From Ficedula albicollis (Eukaryota; Chordata; Aves; Passeriformes; Muscicapidae), in the NCBI RefSeq assembly GCF_000247815.1, contig NC_021678.1:9134874-9198873 (forward strand): a stretch of DNA of 64,000 bases. The letters are read 5' to 3'. Below, piece by piece: positions 38,401-60,455 of this stretch. The notes below the pieces were generated by a model. That model worked only from the letters and a program-made list of their open reading frames with translations, did not search any database and was not told the DNA's origin. The position numbers were made by a program, and so were the translations under genes. How positions within the stretch are numbered: the first letter of the stretch is position 1; every line of letters begins with the position of its first letter.

Positions 38401-41400
38401 TATGAATTCTGATGAAGGAAAACACTCCCCCCCATCTTAAGTCCTCATAATATACACATATTTCATGCTGGTAAGGAATGCCATAATTCTGAAGTGATAA
38501 AGACAATGCCATTTAATTTGATCCTTGCCCTCCAAGAATTTGAAATCTTTCCTTCTGCTAAAAGGCAGTATATTCTTCACAAGCAACCATAATAATGTCA
38601 ATGAGTTAACAGCAGCATCATTCTCCATTCAGCACAGGCAAGGCTATTTTAGCTTGTTCTTAGCAGCAAATAGATTAACAATGAGGGAAGGAAAAGCTGA
38701 ATTTAACACAATTTTTTGAAACAGTTCCATACAGATGTTGCCTCTGTTCAGGAACAGAATGACAAAAAATTGTCAGTAGTAACAAAAAGAATCTCTGAGG
38801 TACAGAAAGGCTGCACAAGGTGAAGTAAGATGCAAAAATAATTCAGCTCCTTGAAAGGAATTTCTCTGGAAGCTAGGACAAGACAGAGGTCTACCAGAAT
38901 CCCAAATATAAAGTTCTGCTTAACTCTGTGATTTTGGAGGCCATATTTGTAGAGAAAAATAACAATTTGTTACTGGAATGCACAAACATTTTCTTGAGTA
39001 ATCTTTCTTCAAACACAGCTGAAAAAAACCTGTTAATGTGTCACTTAAACTGAAACCTTGAACTGCAGTGTGCCTGCATCTCAGTTCTCAGACATGTTTT
39101 TGTTAGACTTGGAACAAAAAAAAAAGAAAAAAATCCAAACAAAAAATAGCCCAGTAAAACTCAGCAGGCAACACTTCTTATAGAAATAAGATTCTTATAA
39201 GCATTTCTTATAGAAAAAGTGGCTTTCTTGCTGTAGCTCAGAATCCTACCTCTAACCATGCCCTCTATACTATGACTCAAAAGCTATTGCCTAAATTAAA
39301 AGACAGCTAATCTGCTCCTCAGAAATAAGACTGAAATAAAATTAGCCCAGTAAAAGTCAGCAGGCAACACTTCTTATAGAAATAAGATTCTTATAAGCAT
39401 TTCTTATAGAAAAAGTGGCTTTCTTGCTGTAGCTCAGAATCCTACCTCTAACCATGCCCTCTATACTATGACTCAAAAGCTATTGCCTAAATTAAAAGAC
39501 AGCTAATCTGCTCCTCAGAAATAAGACTGAAATAAAATGTCATAGATGCAACTTAGCCTATGCTTTGATGCATTTTTCAAAAGAATGTAGACTGGGTTAT
39601 AACAAGACGTAGTCTCTGATTTAAATATTGCTAACTTCTACTATAATTTTGTAGGACAACAAGTTCCATCATTATTTTTCTTCAAAATAATTTAATCAGT
39701 TTTGGATTTCTCCTTTTAAAGTTACTGCATTGGTTTTCATTTTTTAAGATTGTGGAGGACTGGTGGGAGGTAAAAAAATTACTAATTTCTAGGGCATTAG
39801 TTATTTCACTGACTTTTATGAAGCAATCCTGTTTTTCTGAGGCAATTGATGTGATTTTATTTCACAGCCCCCTCCAACCCAAACCACAGCTCACAGCTCA
39901 TACATCAGGCTATTGGTCAATTTCTTTTCTCTTTTTTTCTAACCCACATTAGTTATCAGCAATATTTAGGTTTAAAGTCAGTGGTATCATGTGTGATTTT
40001 TCTAGCTAATATACTATCATTTAAAGGATAAATCTTTGTACTATCACATTTCTTCTTCACATAAGCATTTTGTTGACTCTAACAGGAAGTAAACATTGGG
40101 CAGTTGATCACATGACCACAGAGTCTCAATGTAGGCTATTACAGTTATTTCAGAAATATTAAATTATATTTTTTGCCTTTAGTTGTAATTTAACTGGAAT
40201 GTATTAACAAGTACACATTACCTGCAATTTCTAGTTATTTCTGATATAGCTGGAGTTTGTTTATAATACAGTAAAAAAATTTGGTTTAATTAAAGGCTTT
40301 TGGCTCCTTATGCTGCAAATCCTATTTTAGCCTTTAATTTCCGTTTTCATGTCTACTGAAATACCCTCAAGCCCCCAAAGAAAAAAAACCTGCACTTTTT
40401 CCTGATGGATTTAATAACGATAATTTAGAGAATACTCTTGCTCAGATAATACACAAATACACTTTCCCAACAAATACATCTTCAAATTGCTTCCCTATTA
40501 AGGAATGACTTTACTTACCCAGTGATCCCAGAGTGTTAGCCCATAACGCTCCTTGCCTTGTCACCATATTTAGAATTCTATAAAGAAGTTAAAGACGTAT
40601 TAAAACCTTTAGCACTCTGCGTTTACATCAAGGCAATGTTTATGACAGTAGGGCTGGTGTGTTTACACTAAATATGTGGTTAATAAAACTGCAATGATGA
40701 ACTAAAAGCTTCTGAAAGCAAATATTCAGTCCTGTCAAGTCTGAAGAAAACCTTTCTCTCTTTTCAAGGCAAACTTGACCCTCCCTAAAACTTGTATCTC
40801 TTCCCTTCAAATGACTTTCCCACCGAGGTTGTCCTTCCTTACGTGGTGACTACACACAGCTCCTGGAATAATTGATACACTTATGCAGACTTAGCTGAGT
40901 AAGAGGCCTCCAAGGAAGCCTCAGTGCTCCTCTACAAGGCCCATGTGTCAGGGAGTGTGGGGATGCCTGAGAAATTGGTGCAGGCAATAAAGTAAGTCTG
41001 GACTGCAGCAAGTCAGGAAGGAAAGAGACAGTCCCTTACAATCCCCTCCATCCACTCAGCACCCAGCAAAAGGCCAAGAGGTGTGGCTGTGTGTATGGGT
41101 TGTGTGTAGGCTTCCAGACTAGCACTAAAGAGGAGAAGAGAACCTTTAGTGCGCTCTCAGGGAAGCACAATGCCACTTCTTGCTGGCACCAGCTGATTCC
41201 AGAATGGTGACAACTGCAGCCAGAAGAAATGACTGATCTTTATCTCCCAGCAGTGTAACACTATCACAGGCATAGTATTGCTCTGGACAGCTGACTACCA
41301 CTGGAACTTAGTTCAGCATTTAATGTCTGACACTTCCATTGCTTTATGTTCCTTCTGATTTAATTTTCTATTGCTTATCCTTTTTTAATCATTTTCATTA

Positions 41401-44400
41401 GGACACAGGTCATTACTGAATATAGTTAGGCAATGAACTAAACAATAATGGAACATTTCATTTTGAAACAAGAGGGGAAAAATCTAAGAGGCTAGGGTAT
41501 TGATAGCCTCTCTTTAATTACAACCCCCACTTTTTAACTTTATATTCATCCTGAGCAAGAGGGGAAAAATCTAAGAGGCTAAGGTATTGATAGCCTCTCT
41601 TTAATTACGACCCCCACTTTTTAACTTTATATTCATCCTGAATTGATATGAGAATGAGTAATTCTATCAACCATAGTATACTGAGGTATTTGATGACAAG
41701 TTAATCACAGCAAAATTAAAATTCAGTAAGAAATCTGTGTACATTAAGGATAAATTTGGAGGAAACCTAGCTAAGCAAGTCTGTTCTCTGCACCTGATGA
41801 GGGAAAAACAAAATTTAATGGACTGTTGGGAGGTGATGACCTTCAGCAGACCTTTGCCTTGCAGAGCCATGATAAAAGCAGCGTGTGCACTGACTGCCAC
41901 CTCCTGGGCTTGACCTGTCAAAGTTTGTGCTTAACATCAAGGGCTTTGTCCAATTCTGCTCATTCAAAACCCTAAAATACAATTCTGCTCATCTAGAGCA
42001 CTATGGAAAAGTCAGAATAATAATGGTGAATATTTTGATAAAGAAATTCTGCTCATCTAGAGCATTATGAAAAAATCAGAATAATAATGGTGAATATTTT
42101 GATAAAGGGCATGAATACAGAAACAATTTAAAAAGGAGCAGAGCCAATATAAACTCTACCAGGAAATATAAAATTCCTCTTCTAAAACTCCCTTGTTCCA
42201 AAGTATTCTGGGAGTGAAATTTTCTCATGTTTTCCCTCACTTATTCTGTTCCTCTGGTTTCAAATGTCTTTCACTTAGGTTTTCCTATAGCTATGTCTAA
42301 GCTACCATTATATTAAGAAGAGGCATTCTGTTGAAATAAACGCTCCTGTCTTTGCTGTGTTCCTTCAAACAATCAGGTAAGGCAAAAACATGGCAATGTC
42401 ATGGGTGCTCATGGATGCCACAACCCAGAACAGCTCTCCCTGCAATGCCTGCTCACCAGCACGCACCAATGTCATCCCTAATGCAAATCCAGGCAGGCCC
42501 ACCTCTGCATTTGAATCTTTTCCTGGTTGTGAAAAGCTTGGGAAAGAAGGAAGACTTGTGCTCAGATAAATTACAGCAAAAAACAGCTCAAAGCAAACAC
42601 TGCTGCTTCTGGGAATATTTCTACATATAAAAACACTGCTTTTACTTTGAAGTAGATTTTTAGCAAACATCAAGGTAGTAATTAGTTCTTAAATATTTAA
42701 GGTAAGTCACAGGACACACGAACTGTGACTAAATTGTGACTAAAAAGCAAAAAGGTTGAACTGAACATCACTGTAACTAAAAACTTGATCAAGACAAATA
42801 CTGACTTGCATTTGTTCCCACTAAAGAAAAAAACCACATTTTTGCAGTATATTCAGATCTAACCTTGTTTAAACTGGAAAAAACAACTCTCACGAAGAAG
42901 TTTTTTGGTTTTTTTTGATGGAACACTTACTGTACATTTCTAGGTTTTGACCACGCCATATTCTGTGTCTCCTTCAAGCCAAGTCTCAAACCATTCAGTG
43001 CACCAAATGCTGCCCCTAGTTGGAATAATATCAGTTATTACTTTTTAAGAAGCAAAAGAATAAACAATACTAGAAGCAAATACTGAGAGAATAGAATTCA
43101 GTGTATAATCTCTTTACTTAAGACTAGAACACACAATGTCTTGCAGAACAAGACACTTACAGTCTCATCAATCACTGTAGTGCATAGGTATTACCTGGAC
43201 AGCTGGGAAAAGCAAAATCCACAACCACCTACCTGTCATACAACATCCTCCAATGGTAAAAAAGGCCAGCTCAAATCTGCCTCGAGTTTTGTTGGCTCCT
43301 GTGGGCAAGATAAACTCATCCGTATCCTGGGGGAAAACAAACACAAATGCTTTTGCATTTTCCAAGTCTAGTTCAAAATGTAAGCCATACTAATTTTTTT
43401 CTTAAATCAATGCAATAAACTAAAGATGGATGAGTATTTCTGGAAAGTTCTTGCCTACAGTAGCACAGAGATGGAATATACTAGGTACATATTGTATTAA
43501 GCATGAAAAAGGAACGTAAGAAGTTCAGTTGACTGAGTGTTTTTTTCTTCCTCTACCTGTGCTAACTTTTTATAAATAACATCAGTCAGCCAAGGAACTA
43601 ATTTTGTGTGGGTTGTTGCTTGTTTTTGTTTTTAATGACTATTTGCTTAATTATTAGTTACATCTTGCAACAGGCAATACAAGCCTTCCAAAAACATTCC
43701 TGTTGTCTGATTACATAGCACTGTTTCCTCACTGAGCAACCCAGTCTGATACAATAATGCATTAAATTTCCCACTACTCTGATACTAAATAAAAACTGCC
43801 TTTTTATGAAAGAGGTATTTCCTTGCACTAAAATAAGTGACCTATTTTAAGGATGTGAAAAATGCAAAGAATATACTCAAAACTAGAGATGATCAGGCAT
43901 GAAATATGTGAGCTTGGTTAATTTTTTTGCTTGTCCATCTTTCTCCCACAGGGACACACTTATACTCAAAACTAGAGATGATCAGGCATGAAATATGTGA
44001 GCTTGGTTAATTTTTTTGCTTGTCCATCTTTCTCCCACAGGGACACACTTATGCTTTTACTAATCAGTGGCCTAAAAAGCTAGTGCTCTTACTAATCAGT
44101 GGCCCAAAAAGCTAGAGAAATGGCCTAAAGAAACTGGATGCTTTTACTAATCAGTGGCCTAAAAAGCTAGAGAAATGGCCTAAAGAAACTGGTATATGTG
44201 TAGAGATAAGGTATGCCAAGGCACTTCTTCAGGAGGAGACATTGAAGATACCTGTTGTTGATAAGTTGCTAAAGCAGCAGATCTCTGTTAAGCTTCTTCT
44301 GAGCTTTCCAGTCACAGTGTTATCCACCCCTACTTACCTGACACATGACTCCAACAGCTGCAGGCTCAAGGAAATGCATTCTAAAGGGCTTTACTGGCCC

Positions 44401-46629
44401 ACACTTGACACTGAATGTGAATGGCAACACAGAAAAAAATAGCCCCTAAAATTGTGAAGTGTTATCAATAAAATGAACTTATAATATGGTTTCTATCTTC
44501 CTTAAGCAGTTGGAAAAATTCAGTGTTTACATGAGTTAGTAGTATCTAACAGTTTTCACTACTGTCCCAAAAGACAAAAACGAAGCAATGCTTGCCTACA
44601 TAACACCTAAGTTTCTAGAGACAACCTCAAGAAGCCTCAAGGCTTCTGCCAAAGGCTGACATGCAAATTCTTAACACCTGTTACGTGATGCAGGCAACAG
44701 CACCACAGAAAACATCTTGTTCTGTGCCTGCATTCACAGACCAACCAAAAATGTGAGGTTTAAAGCAACAAGTACCAGTGGACCATTTGTTATTATGGGA
44801 AGACCTGAACAAAAATTTAAGATTCTCAACATATGGCTGACTTTCCTGCTGCATTCTGGAAACAAACAGATGGCCTATAAACATATCACGTCTCCACATG
44901 CACCTACACAAAAACCCCAAATTTAAAGGCTAAGGAAACCCTCATGTCTCCACATGCACCTACACAAAAACCCCAAATTTAAAGGCTAATAATTTAAGTT
45001 CTTATATCCCAAAATATTAACTATGTCTTTTTCCTTCAATATTTAGAATCCTAGGAACCTGTGGAGACTGTTTAGTGCAACCCTCATTGTTAAAAGAAGG
45101 GTCAGTTAGTGCTGGGTACTCAGAGTCGTTCCATGTCTTGTGATTCTCTAAGGAAGGAGATCTCACAGCCTGTATGTGCAACTTGTTCAGGTAAAAAGAA
45201 AAACAGAATTCCCTTTTATTTCAATGCACTTTGCTATTACTTCAACACACTATTACTAAACATGCAGGGCAGTGAAGTGTTACAACACAGACTGCAGCCT
45301 CTAGTGTTACATTAATAGGTATTTTTAGAACTGCATCGTGACACTAATGCCACCTTTGCATTTAAAGCAAACGTCTCTTTTGTTTCTAAAATCTATTAGT
45401 ACACACACACTTTGCTCCAAAATCCCTGCTATACCGTTTTTAACATCACCATGTTCTCAGACAAACTGTACTAACTAAACAAAGCTACTTTAGAGAGTGC
45501 TTTTGAGAAAGTCTGAATAATCTCAGCTTCTTTCTGACCACTGAACAACAGCAGCCACAGTACAGAACCCTCTTCCACCAGAGGCACAGCCTCAGTTTTC
45601 TATCCTCCTAGGAATGTTACATTGTAATCTGGACTACAACAGCTTCTAGGCCCCAGTACTGCATGCAGAGCTTCCACCTACAAAAGAAACAGTGACCCAG
45701 CCTCCCAGGAAACAAGGCACAGATACTATGCAACCGTTGGCCTTTAAGCACTAATTCTACAAAACTTCATGTTCTCAGATATGAGCCATATATGTAGAAA
45801 AAATACTAACTAAATAAAATCACTGACATGCATCCTAACTGGATTAACTTAAACATTTTCAGCTACAGTTAATATTTATGAAAAAGGAAAACATTACTTG
45901 ATTTAAAATTTTTATTTTCCTTATGATGGCCTTGTTTTATATTAACTAATGTTAAGATGAGCAAGTGTGACAGCTACATTATTCTATAGAATAAAATGGG
46001 AAGTTGTACTTCATGATGGTCTCCCTTCAGCTGGGAAATGATGTAAGGACAGTGATGTGAAATTTGCAGCTGCTGTGATGACAAAGCCTGTTATCAGGTC
46101 TGGAGCTCGGCTGAACACCTCAGTAAACTGATAAAACTCGTCATAGTTCGTAAAACTCATCCATGAAAAAAGGGGAGATATTCTGGCTGCTCTTACTGAT
46201 TGAAGAGGCTCAATGGAGGTGTGAGCAGTGCCAGAACTTGTGTGTGGAGGTGTTGGGCCTCAAGGCAGAGAGGGAGATCTCTTTCCAACAGCATCAGGCT
46301 TGTACTGACACAACAGCCCTACCTATCCTCTGCATTATCAGTGCTCGCTTTCTTCTAGATGTCACAGCACTTCAAGATTTATTAGGAACAATACTTCCTT
46401 AGAAACAATACTTAGAAAAAAAGATTTCCTTAGAAACAATGCTTGTTTCTTTCCACTGTTTTTCAGTTCAAGACTTCAGTGCACAGTGCCCGGCGCTGCA
46501 GGAGGTTTGAGGTGTTCATGTAGAATGCAAACACTGAAATCAACACAATAAATACAAGCCAGCGTCTCACCTGTACTAGGTACTTGGGGTCCAAGTTTAA
46601 ATACGGTGACAAAGGGCTCATCCCAGTTA
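29360..46629 (-). CDS. TIMM23: Mitochondrial inner-membrane translocase subunit Tim23, lacking exon 1
   Basis: Tim23 is the central subunit of the TIM23 complex, which carries presequence proteins through or into the mitochondrial inner membrane. Minus-strand exons: 46629-46571, 43326-43233, 43015-42931, 40577-40519, 37740-37630, 29475-29360. Phases agree at every junction and give about 174 residues. With the roughly 35 residues of exon 1 this equals the 209 of human Tim23. Landmarks are MSPLSPYLNLDPKYLVQ, DTDEFILPTGANKTRGRFEL, four hydrophobic segments with Gly motifs typical of the Tim17/22/23 fold (LAFFTIGGCCMTGAAFGALN; WANTLGSLALLYSAFG; the GTLTGMLYKSTGG segment; GLTLTGLYALY) and the C-terminus NNWEHMKGSLARQSL. 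The Gly-rich first exon (start Met and intermembrane-space start) is missing; its expected place is the large G run at 46880-48301. Confidence 0.96.
30918..31022 (+). repeat. 57-bp-offset tandem duplication
   Basis: A 48-bp block (actatttctgtagt...) occurs at 30918 and 30975 with one mismatch. Confidence 0.94.
31548..31666 (+). repeat. 60-bp tandem duplication
   Basis: Copies begin aactttcaccggtcag at 31548 and 31608; they differ at one base (tttcag versus tttgag). Confidence 0.95.
32492..32596 (+). repeat. 53-bp tandem duplication
   Basis: Copies start at 32492 and 32545 (actttaaaatagttaaag), with one mismatch (gggctc versus gcgctc). Confidence 0.95.
33916..34071 (+). repeat. 79-bp tandem duplication
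   Basis: Copies begin agtttgcttttgttgctg at 33916 and 33995, with two mismatches. Confidence 0.95.
34153..34260. repeat. Possible old interspersed repeat
   Basis: The string ctgggtcaggccaaagtccc, followed by acctagctcagtatctt, resembles a dispersed amniote repeat I recall from memory (ggtcagaccaaaggtcc, then atctagcccagtatc). I cannot name the family with confidence. Confidence 0.4.
34886..34996 (+). repeat. 56-bp tandem duplication
   Basis: Copies begin caagcagaagttg at 34886 and 34942, with two mismatches. Confidence 0.95.
35775..35843 (+). repeat. 37-bp tandem duplication
   Basis: A ccatgcaatacaggtaat block occurs at 35775 and 35812, identical over about 32 bases. Confidence 0.92.
36982..37060 (+). 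repeat. 43-bp-offset tandem duplication
   Basis: An agggtttttgcagctccag block occurs at 36982 and 37025, identical over 36 bases. Confidence 0.93.
37070..37181 (+). repeat. 57-bp tandem duplication
   Basis: A gatcacttgtagtaagtttc block occurs at 37070 and 37127, with two mismatches. It lies 10 bases from the previous duplication. Confidence 0.94.
37630..37740 (-). CDS. TIMM23: TIMM23 exon 6
   Basis: On the minus strand it encodes LLYSAFGVIIEKTRGAEDDL to GMLYKST. The acceptor is a T/C tract then AG; the donor is GTAGAG. Human has CTGG where this gene has STGG. Confidence 0.96.
37741..40518 (-). other. TIMM23: TIMM23 intron 5
   Basis: AT-rich intron. The only notable feature is the 196-bp tandem duplication at 39.15-39.54 kb. 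Confidence 0.8.
39148..39538 (+). repeat. 196-bp-offset tandem duplication
   Basis: Copies 39148-39342 and 39344-39538 differ by a single base that I can see (aaaactcag versus aaaagtcag). Confidence 0.96.
40519..40577 (-). CDS. TIMM23: TIMM23 exon 5
   Basis: On the minus strand it encodes ILNMVTRQGALWANTLGSL in 59 bases. Acceptor tttatag, donor GTAAGT. Confidence 0.96.
41469..41640 (+). repeat. 87-bp tandem duplication
   Basis: Copies begin caagaggggaaaaatc at 41469 and 41556, with two mismatches. Confidence 0.95.
41981..42107 (+). repeat. 64-bp tandem duplication
   Basis: Copies begin aattctgctcatctagagca at 41981 and 42045, with about three mismatches. Confidence 0.94.
42931..43015 (-). 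CDS. TIMM23: TIMM23 exon 4
   Basis: On the minus strand it encodes AAFGALNGLRLGLKETQNMA and WSKPRNV. Acceptor aactag, donor GTAAGT. Confidence 0.96.
43233..43326 (-). CDS. TIMM23: TIMM23 exon 3
   Basis: On the minus strand it encodes DTDEFILPTGANKTRGRFEL and AFFTIGGCCMT. Acceptor cccccag, donor GTAGGT. Confidence 0.97.
43873..44050 (+). repeat. 89-bp tandem duplication
   Basis: Two copies begin atactcaaaactagagatg at 43873 and 43962; I see no mismatch. Confidence 0.95.
44053..44192 (+). repeat. Triplicated ctaatcagtggcc block
   Basis: The block g-c-t-[tc]-t-t-actaatcagtggc starts at 44053, 44084 and 44140. Copies two and three share a longer ~53-base unit. This follows the 89-bp duplication directly. 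Confidence 0.93.
44891..44989 (+). repeat. 56-bp-offset tandem duplication
   Basis: A 43-base block (tctccacatgcacctacac...) occurs at 44891 and 44947, identical. Confidence 0.94.
45035..45195 (-). mobile_element. CR1 LINE 3' fragment (minus)
   Basis: In reverse orientation it shows CR1 tail blocks: ctgtggagactgtttagtgc, ttaaaagaagggtcagttag, ctcagagtcgttccatgtc, aaggaaggagatctcacagc and caacttgttcag. It is old and 5'-truncated. Confidence 0.72.
46571..46629 (-). CDS. TIMM23: TIMM23 exon 2
   Basis: On the minus strand it encodes TGMSPLSPYLNLDPKYLVQ in 59 bases. Acceptor ccttttag, donor GTGAGA. It enters in phase with one base from the missing exon 1. Confidence 0.95.
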
Positions 46630-48560
<1,931 letters not shown>

Positions 48561-51193
48561 TTCCCCTTGGAGACGGCTTTGCGTGCAGGATCTTCATACT
48601 GGTTTTGTGCCTGATTATTTGCAAGTTTCCACTAATAGTGCAAATCATTGAAGAGCGAGCGGTGTGAGCCGCTAAAGGCTCTCCGCAAGAGAGGGCCAAA
48701 TACTTATTGCGGGGAGAAAAGGCTTTCAGCGGTGGTTGTGCCAGGCTGTCACACAGGGAGAGCCAGGAGTAATGACAGGAGCTCGCAGGAGCACGTGGCT
48801 GCCAGCTTGGAGCGCTGCTGGCCCCGCTGGGTGGGGTGGCCGCTCCTCCTGCCGCCTGACAAAGCTGTGTCGACGAAGTTCCCTCGTGGCTTCCTTAGTT
48901 TTGTTTTACATTTGCAACTAACGCTGTCAAAATAAAATTTTAATGCACTGCTTTTCGGAATAGAAAGGAATGCATGGAAAGGGAAAAAGATTCCAAACAG
49001 ATTTCCTGTCATCTGCAGTTGATGAGTTAAACCTCACTAACCCCTAACTAAGAGGCAGTTTTGAGTAGATGATAGTTTGGAGTTAGAGGTGTACACTCCT
49101 ACAGAGTAAATGAGAATCTTCTGAAAATTAGGGTGTTTTCCTCAAAGGTAGATTGTAGGGGATGATTTGTTTAATGGGAATTGTTTGGGGAATCTTGAGT
49201 AGAAATAAAGATTCCATTGAAAAAAAAATGGCAGCAAAGTCGGGTTCTGTTGTTTACACTGAGAATAAGCATGTGTTGTCTTTTTGTTGGCTCTTGTTTT
49301 CACCACCTTATCTGTAACAAAAAGCTGTGCTGAAAGTATGAAAGTGGTGTGTGCTGTGTTGGTTGGAGGGCTTATATGGCTGCACAGATATTGAAGTTCA
49401 GACTAAACCCTTTTTGTTCTGTTCTGGTGCTGCTGCCATCGTTTCTATTTATTGTGCTAATGAATAAGTATTTCTTCGTCAGCACAAGTTTACACCTCAA
49501 GAGGTAGTCAGCTGCCTTTGAAGAGGTTTATTTGTCCTGTTTGAACATGCCTCTTCAGATTTTTGTGTTTGTTTTTTGGTTTTTTTTTTTTCCTCTGGCT
49601 ATTTATCTGCAGGCAATTTGGATTAACTCTTCAAGTGTTAAAAGAAGGTGAAATTTGCTAATCAGAATGACTGCTAGATTTAAATTTAGTGAATCTTTGG
49701 AAATAAAAATATTTCAGTTCATAAAATCTGTTAGTCTGTTTTTGTGTGTGAGTGGGGTGAAGCTGAGTGTCTGAACGGCTGATGATGGCCCAGGTGCCCT
49801 TGTGCTTGTAGCCTAGCTGTAGTCCAGCTTGGCACTGCTCCCTGGTAGCCCAGTCACATGGTGGCAGTTTTGCACTGTTTTTTATGCCATTACAGAATAA
49901 CTGAAAATTATTTTAGTGTTTTCTGGAGATTACTCCTCATTCTAAAAATTGTGGTTTCCTCTGATGAGGTTATTTGATAAACAGCTGTAAAAAAGTATTC
50001 AAGGCCTTGAATGTTAGGGAAAGTGTTTATGAAACAATGTCTCTTAAGTTACCTATGGCCTAAGCCATCTTTGTTACAAGTTACACTACCTCCATTTGCA
50101 GAACTCTGCTGAGACTTCCCATGCTCAGGATGAGAAGAGACAGATCTGATTTAGTGGTTTTGAAGTTCTGTAAAACTATTGTTACAATAAGGCACTCCAG
50201 CTGTTCCTTACCTAGCTGAAAGCAGTGAGCAAACCTTGCGCCAACAGTGGCAGGGTGATGCTTTCTCTTGGCAAATGGAAAGAGGGAATTGAAGCTAGTT
50301 GCCAAATTTGTACAATATCTTTGAATAACAACAACAAAACTGAACACCCCTTATACTAATAAAGATTGCTTTCCAGTTTTGAAAGAATTAGCTTGAATTT
50401 TTTCCCCCTATTCTCCCGCCAGGTCTTTCTGTAATTAGATTACATGTTGCTGTTGTATTGAAAGCTTGTCTGAGCTGCAGCAACACATAGGTAAGACTGG
50501 AACTGTGTTGTTGGTAGTAAATCTGAAGAAATTATATCCTTCATTTTGTTGCTGTTTAGGGGTGTAAGCACTGAAAAGCTGTTCAAACTGTTCATGGATG
50601 GAGGAGAAAGGAAAAAGTCTATTTCTGAGTGCTTGTCACTTCTAGTGTGTGCTATGCTTACATTGAGCCTTATGTTCACAGTATGCTACATACTAATAAA
50701 GTTTTTGGATGGGTCCTCAAAGATGCCCTGTTGTTTGTTCTTTTTTTGATTTTAAGTTATGTCATGTTGCCTCTTTATTCCAAAATTCATCAGAAACTTT
50801 TGGGGTTCACTGTAGTGGTGATTAAAGGTAATGAAGAGAGCTAGAAAGTTCAAGTTCCTTTGTTTGTTTTTTGTTTGTTTATTTTTTTTAATTCTACACA
50901 TTCACTGTGTATTTTTAACCTTTTAACTATATTTAAAAAAAAAAGGTTGGATGGAACTCGAATTTATGAAGGTTATTACAAAACCTACAGCTGCTGGTTG
51001 ATGCAAATTAAGTATTGCATCACATGTAGTTTTAATACTGCTAGTGTCTGGATGCGCCCTACAGTAGAGATGCTAATAAGGGCTTAATTGGGGGTGTTCT
51101 TATCTTCACCCAGTACAAGTTATCTTTTTCATATACAATGATGTTGCAGTTTTATCATGTTTCATGTAATAACAATGGACTGTGGTTTTTCAG
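48561..51193 (+). other. PARG: Probable PARG intron 1
   Basis: No exon recognised before the acceptor at 51192-51193. A T-run marks 49577-49592. The small frames near 50.5-51.1 kb lack any family resemblance. Confidence 0.5.
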
Positions 51194-59333
<8,140 letters not shown>

Positions 59334-60373
59334 TAGGAGGAAATGTAATACAAGAGTGACTGTTTTACCTATATGTCTCAATGCTTTTGGCTTTATTTCC
59401 ATTTTCAAGAGTAAATGTTTCCAGTTGTCAGATATCTAAGTGAGCAGCTGTTTAGATGGTAGTTTCAGTTGAAACAATAACTATGCTTTATAAAGTGGCT
59501 AAATTTTAAATTTTATACACGTAATTTGTGTTCTTCAGTAATATCTAAGCCTCCTGAAGGTAAGGTGGTAGAAATGCCCTTTTCCTGTTTTGTGGCAACC
59601 AGATTTATTTATTAAGAAATTGTATTAATAGTTCCAGTGTAATGTTTTTTGTTTGGTTTTTTTGTTGTCGTTGTTGTTTTTTTTTTGTTTTTTTTTGTTT
59701 TTTAAGGAGAGTTGGTCTTTTTTGCCTTTCTTGTAAAACTTTAATGTTATGTTGCAGTGGTGTTTGTGTAGACTGTGATGTGCTGGCATAGCTGGAAAAT
59801 TTTGCAATTTGGTGAGATGGTGCATTTAAACTGTAGAGCCTTTGAAAGACTAGGGTGGGTTTTATAGCTTCAAGTATTAGGTATTAGTACTTTCATGGGG
59901 AAGATGGAAAAGTAGGTCTCAAATGCAAGTTGGACTATTATTAATGTACATCCTGATTGACAATCAGAAACTATGTTAACTGAAGCATAATAAAAGATCA
60001 AATGAGATACAGTAGAAATTGTTGTATTTTTCTTCAACATTTGAGAAGTACTTCTAAAACACATACTTGTTTATTTGGGAGGGACTTGCTAAGCTCCATT
60101 AAGACTCAGTGGAAACTAAATTTGATTTGAAGGGAATTTTATTTGTTACGTATTCAAATAGATGTCTGCTTGGGCCATGTGATCAGAGGAGCTGTTCTAT
60201 TCTCTCCGTTGCCTGTCTCCATTGCGTGTGGGGAGTGCTCTTTCACAGAATGAATTTGCTTTTGCTTGCAGCACACTATTATTACTACTGACAAAAGGCA
60301 CCTATAAAAATCCCGGTGGTGAGAGCTGCTCTGCTCACCCATCTTGCAGATTTAGTGCTCCCCTCTCTCATCT

Positions 60374-60455
60374 ATCTCTGGGGTCACTGACGTGGCTCCA
60401 TGGTAGAAGCTGTTCATCTCTGTGGTCACTGACGTGGCTCCATGGTAGAAGCTGT
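60374..60455 (+). repeat. 42-bp tandem duplication
   Basis: Copies start at 60374 and 60416 (atctctg[gt]ggtcactg...), nearly identical. Confidence 0.92.

Larger units (their letters stand above)
40578..42930 (-). other. TIMM23: TIMM23 intron 4
   Basis: No exon or repeat family recognised apart from two tandem duplications at 41.5-42.1 kb. Confidence 0.75.
43327..46570 (-). other. TIMM23: TIMM23 intron 2
   Basis: It contains tandem duplications at 43.9-45.0 kb and a CR1 remnant at about 45.0-45.2 kb. A short direct repeat (tccttagaaacaat) occurs near 46394 and 46426. Confidence 0.8.

Noticed and set aside
43168..43365. Minus-strand frame starting MENAKAF as a short protein
   Set aside because: Its centre is TIMM23 exon 3, and both ends run into intron beyond GT/AG sites.
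46163..46402. Frame MKKGEIFWLLLL... as a CR1 ORF1 remnant
   Set aside because: A faint resemblance to CR1 ORF1 Cys/coiled regions only; too weak to call.
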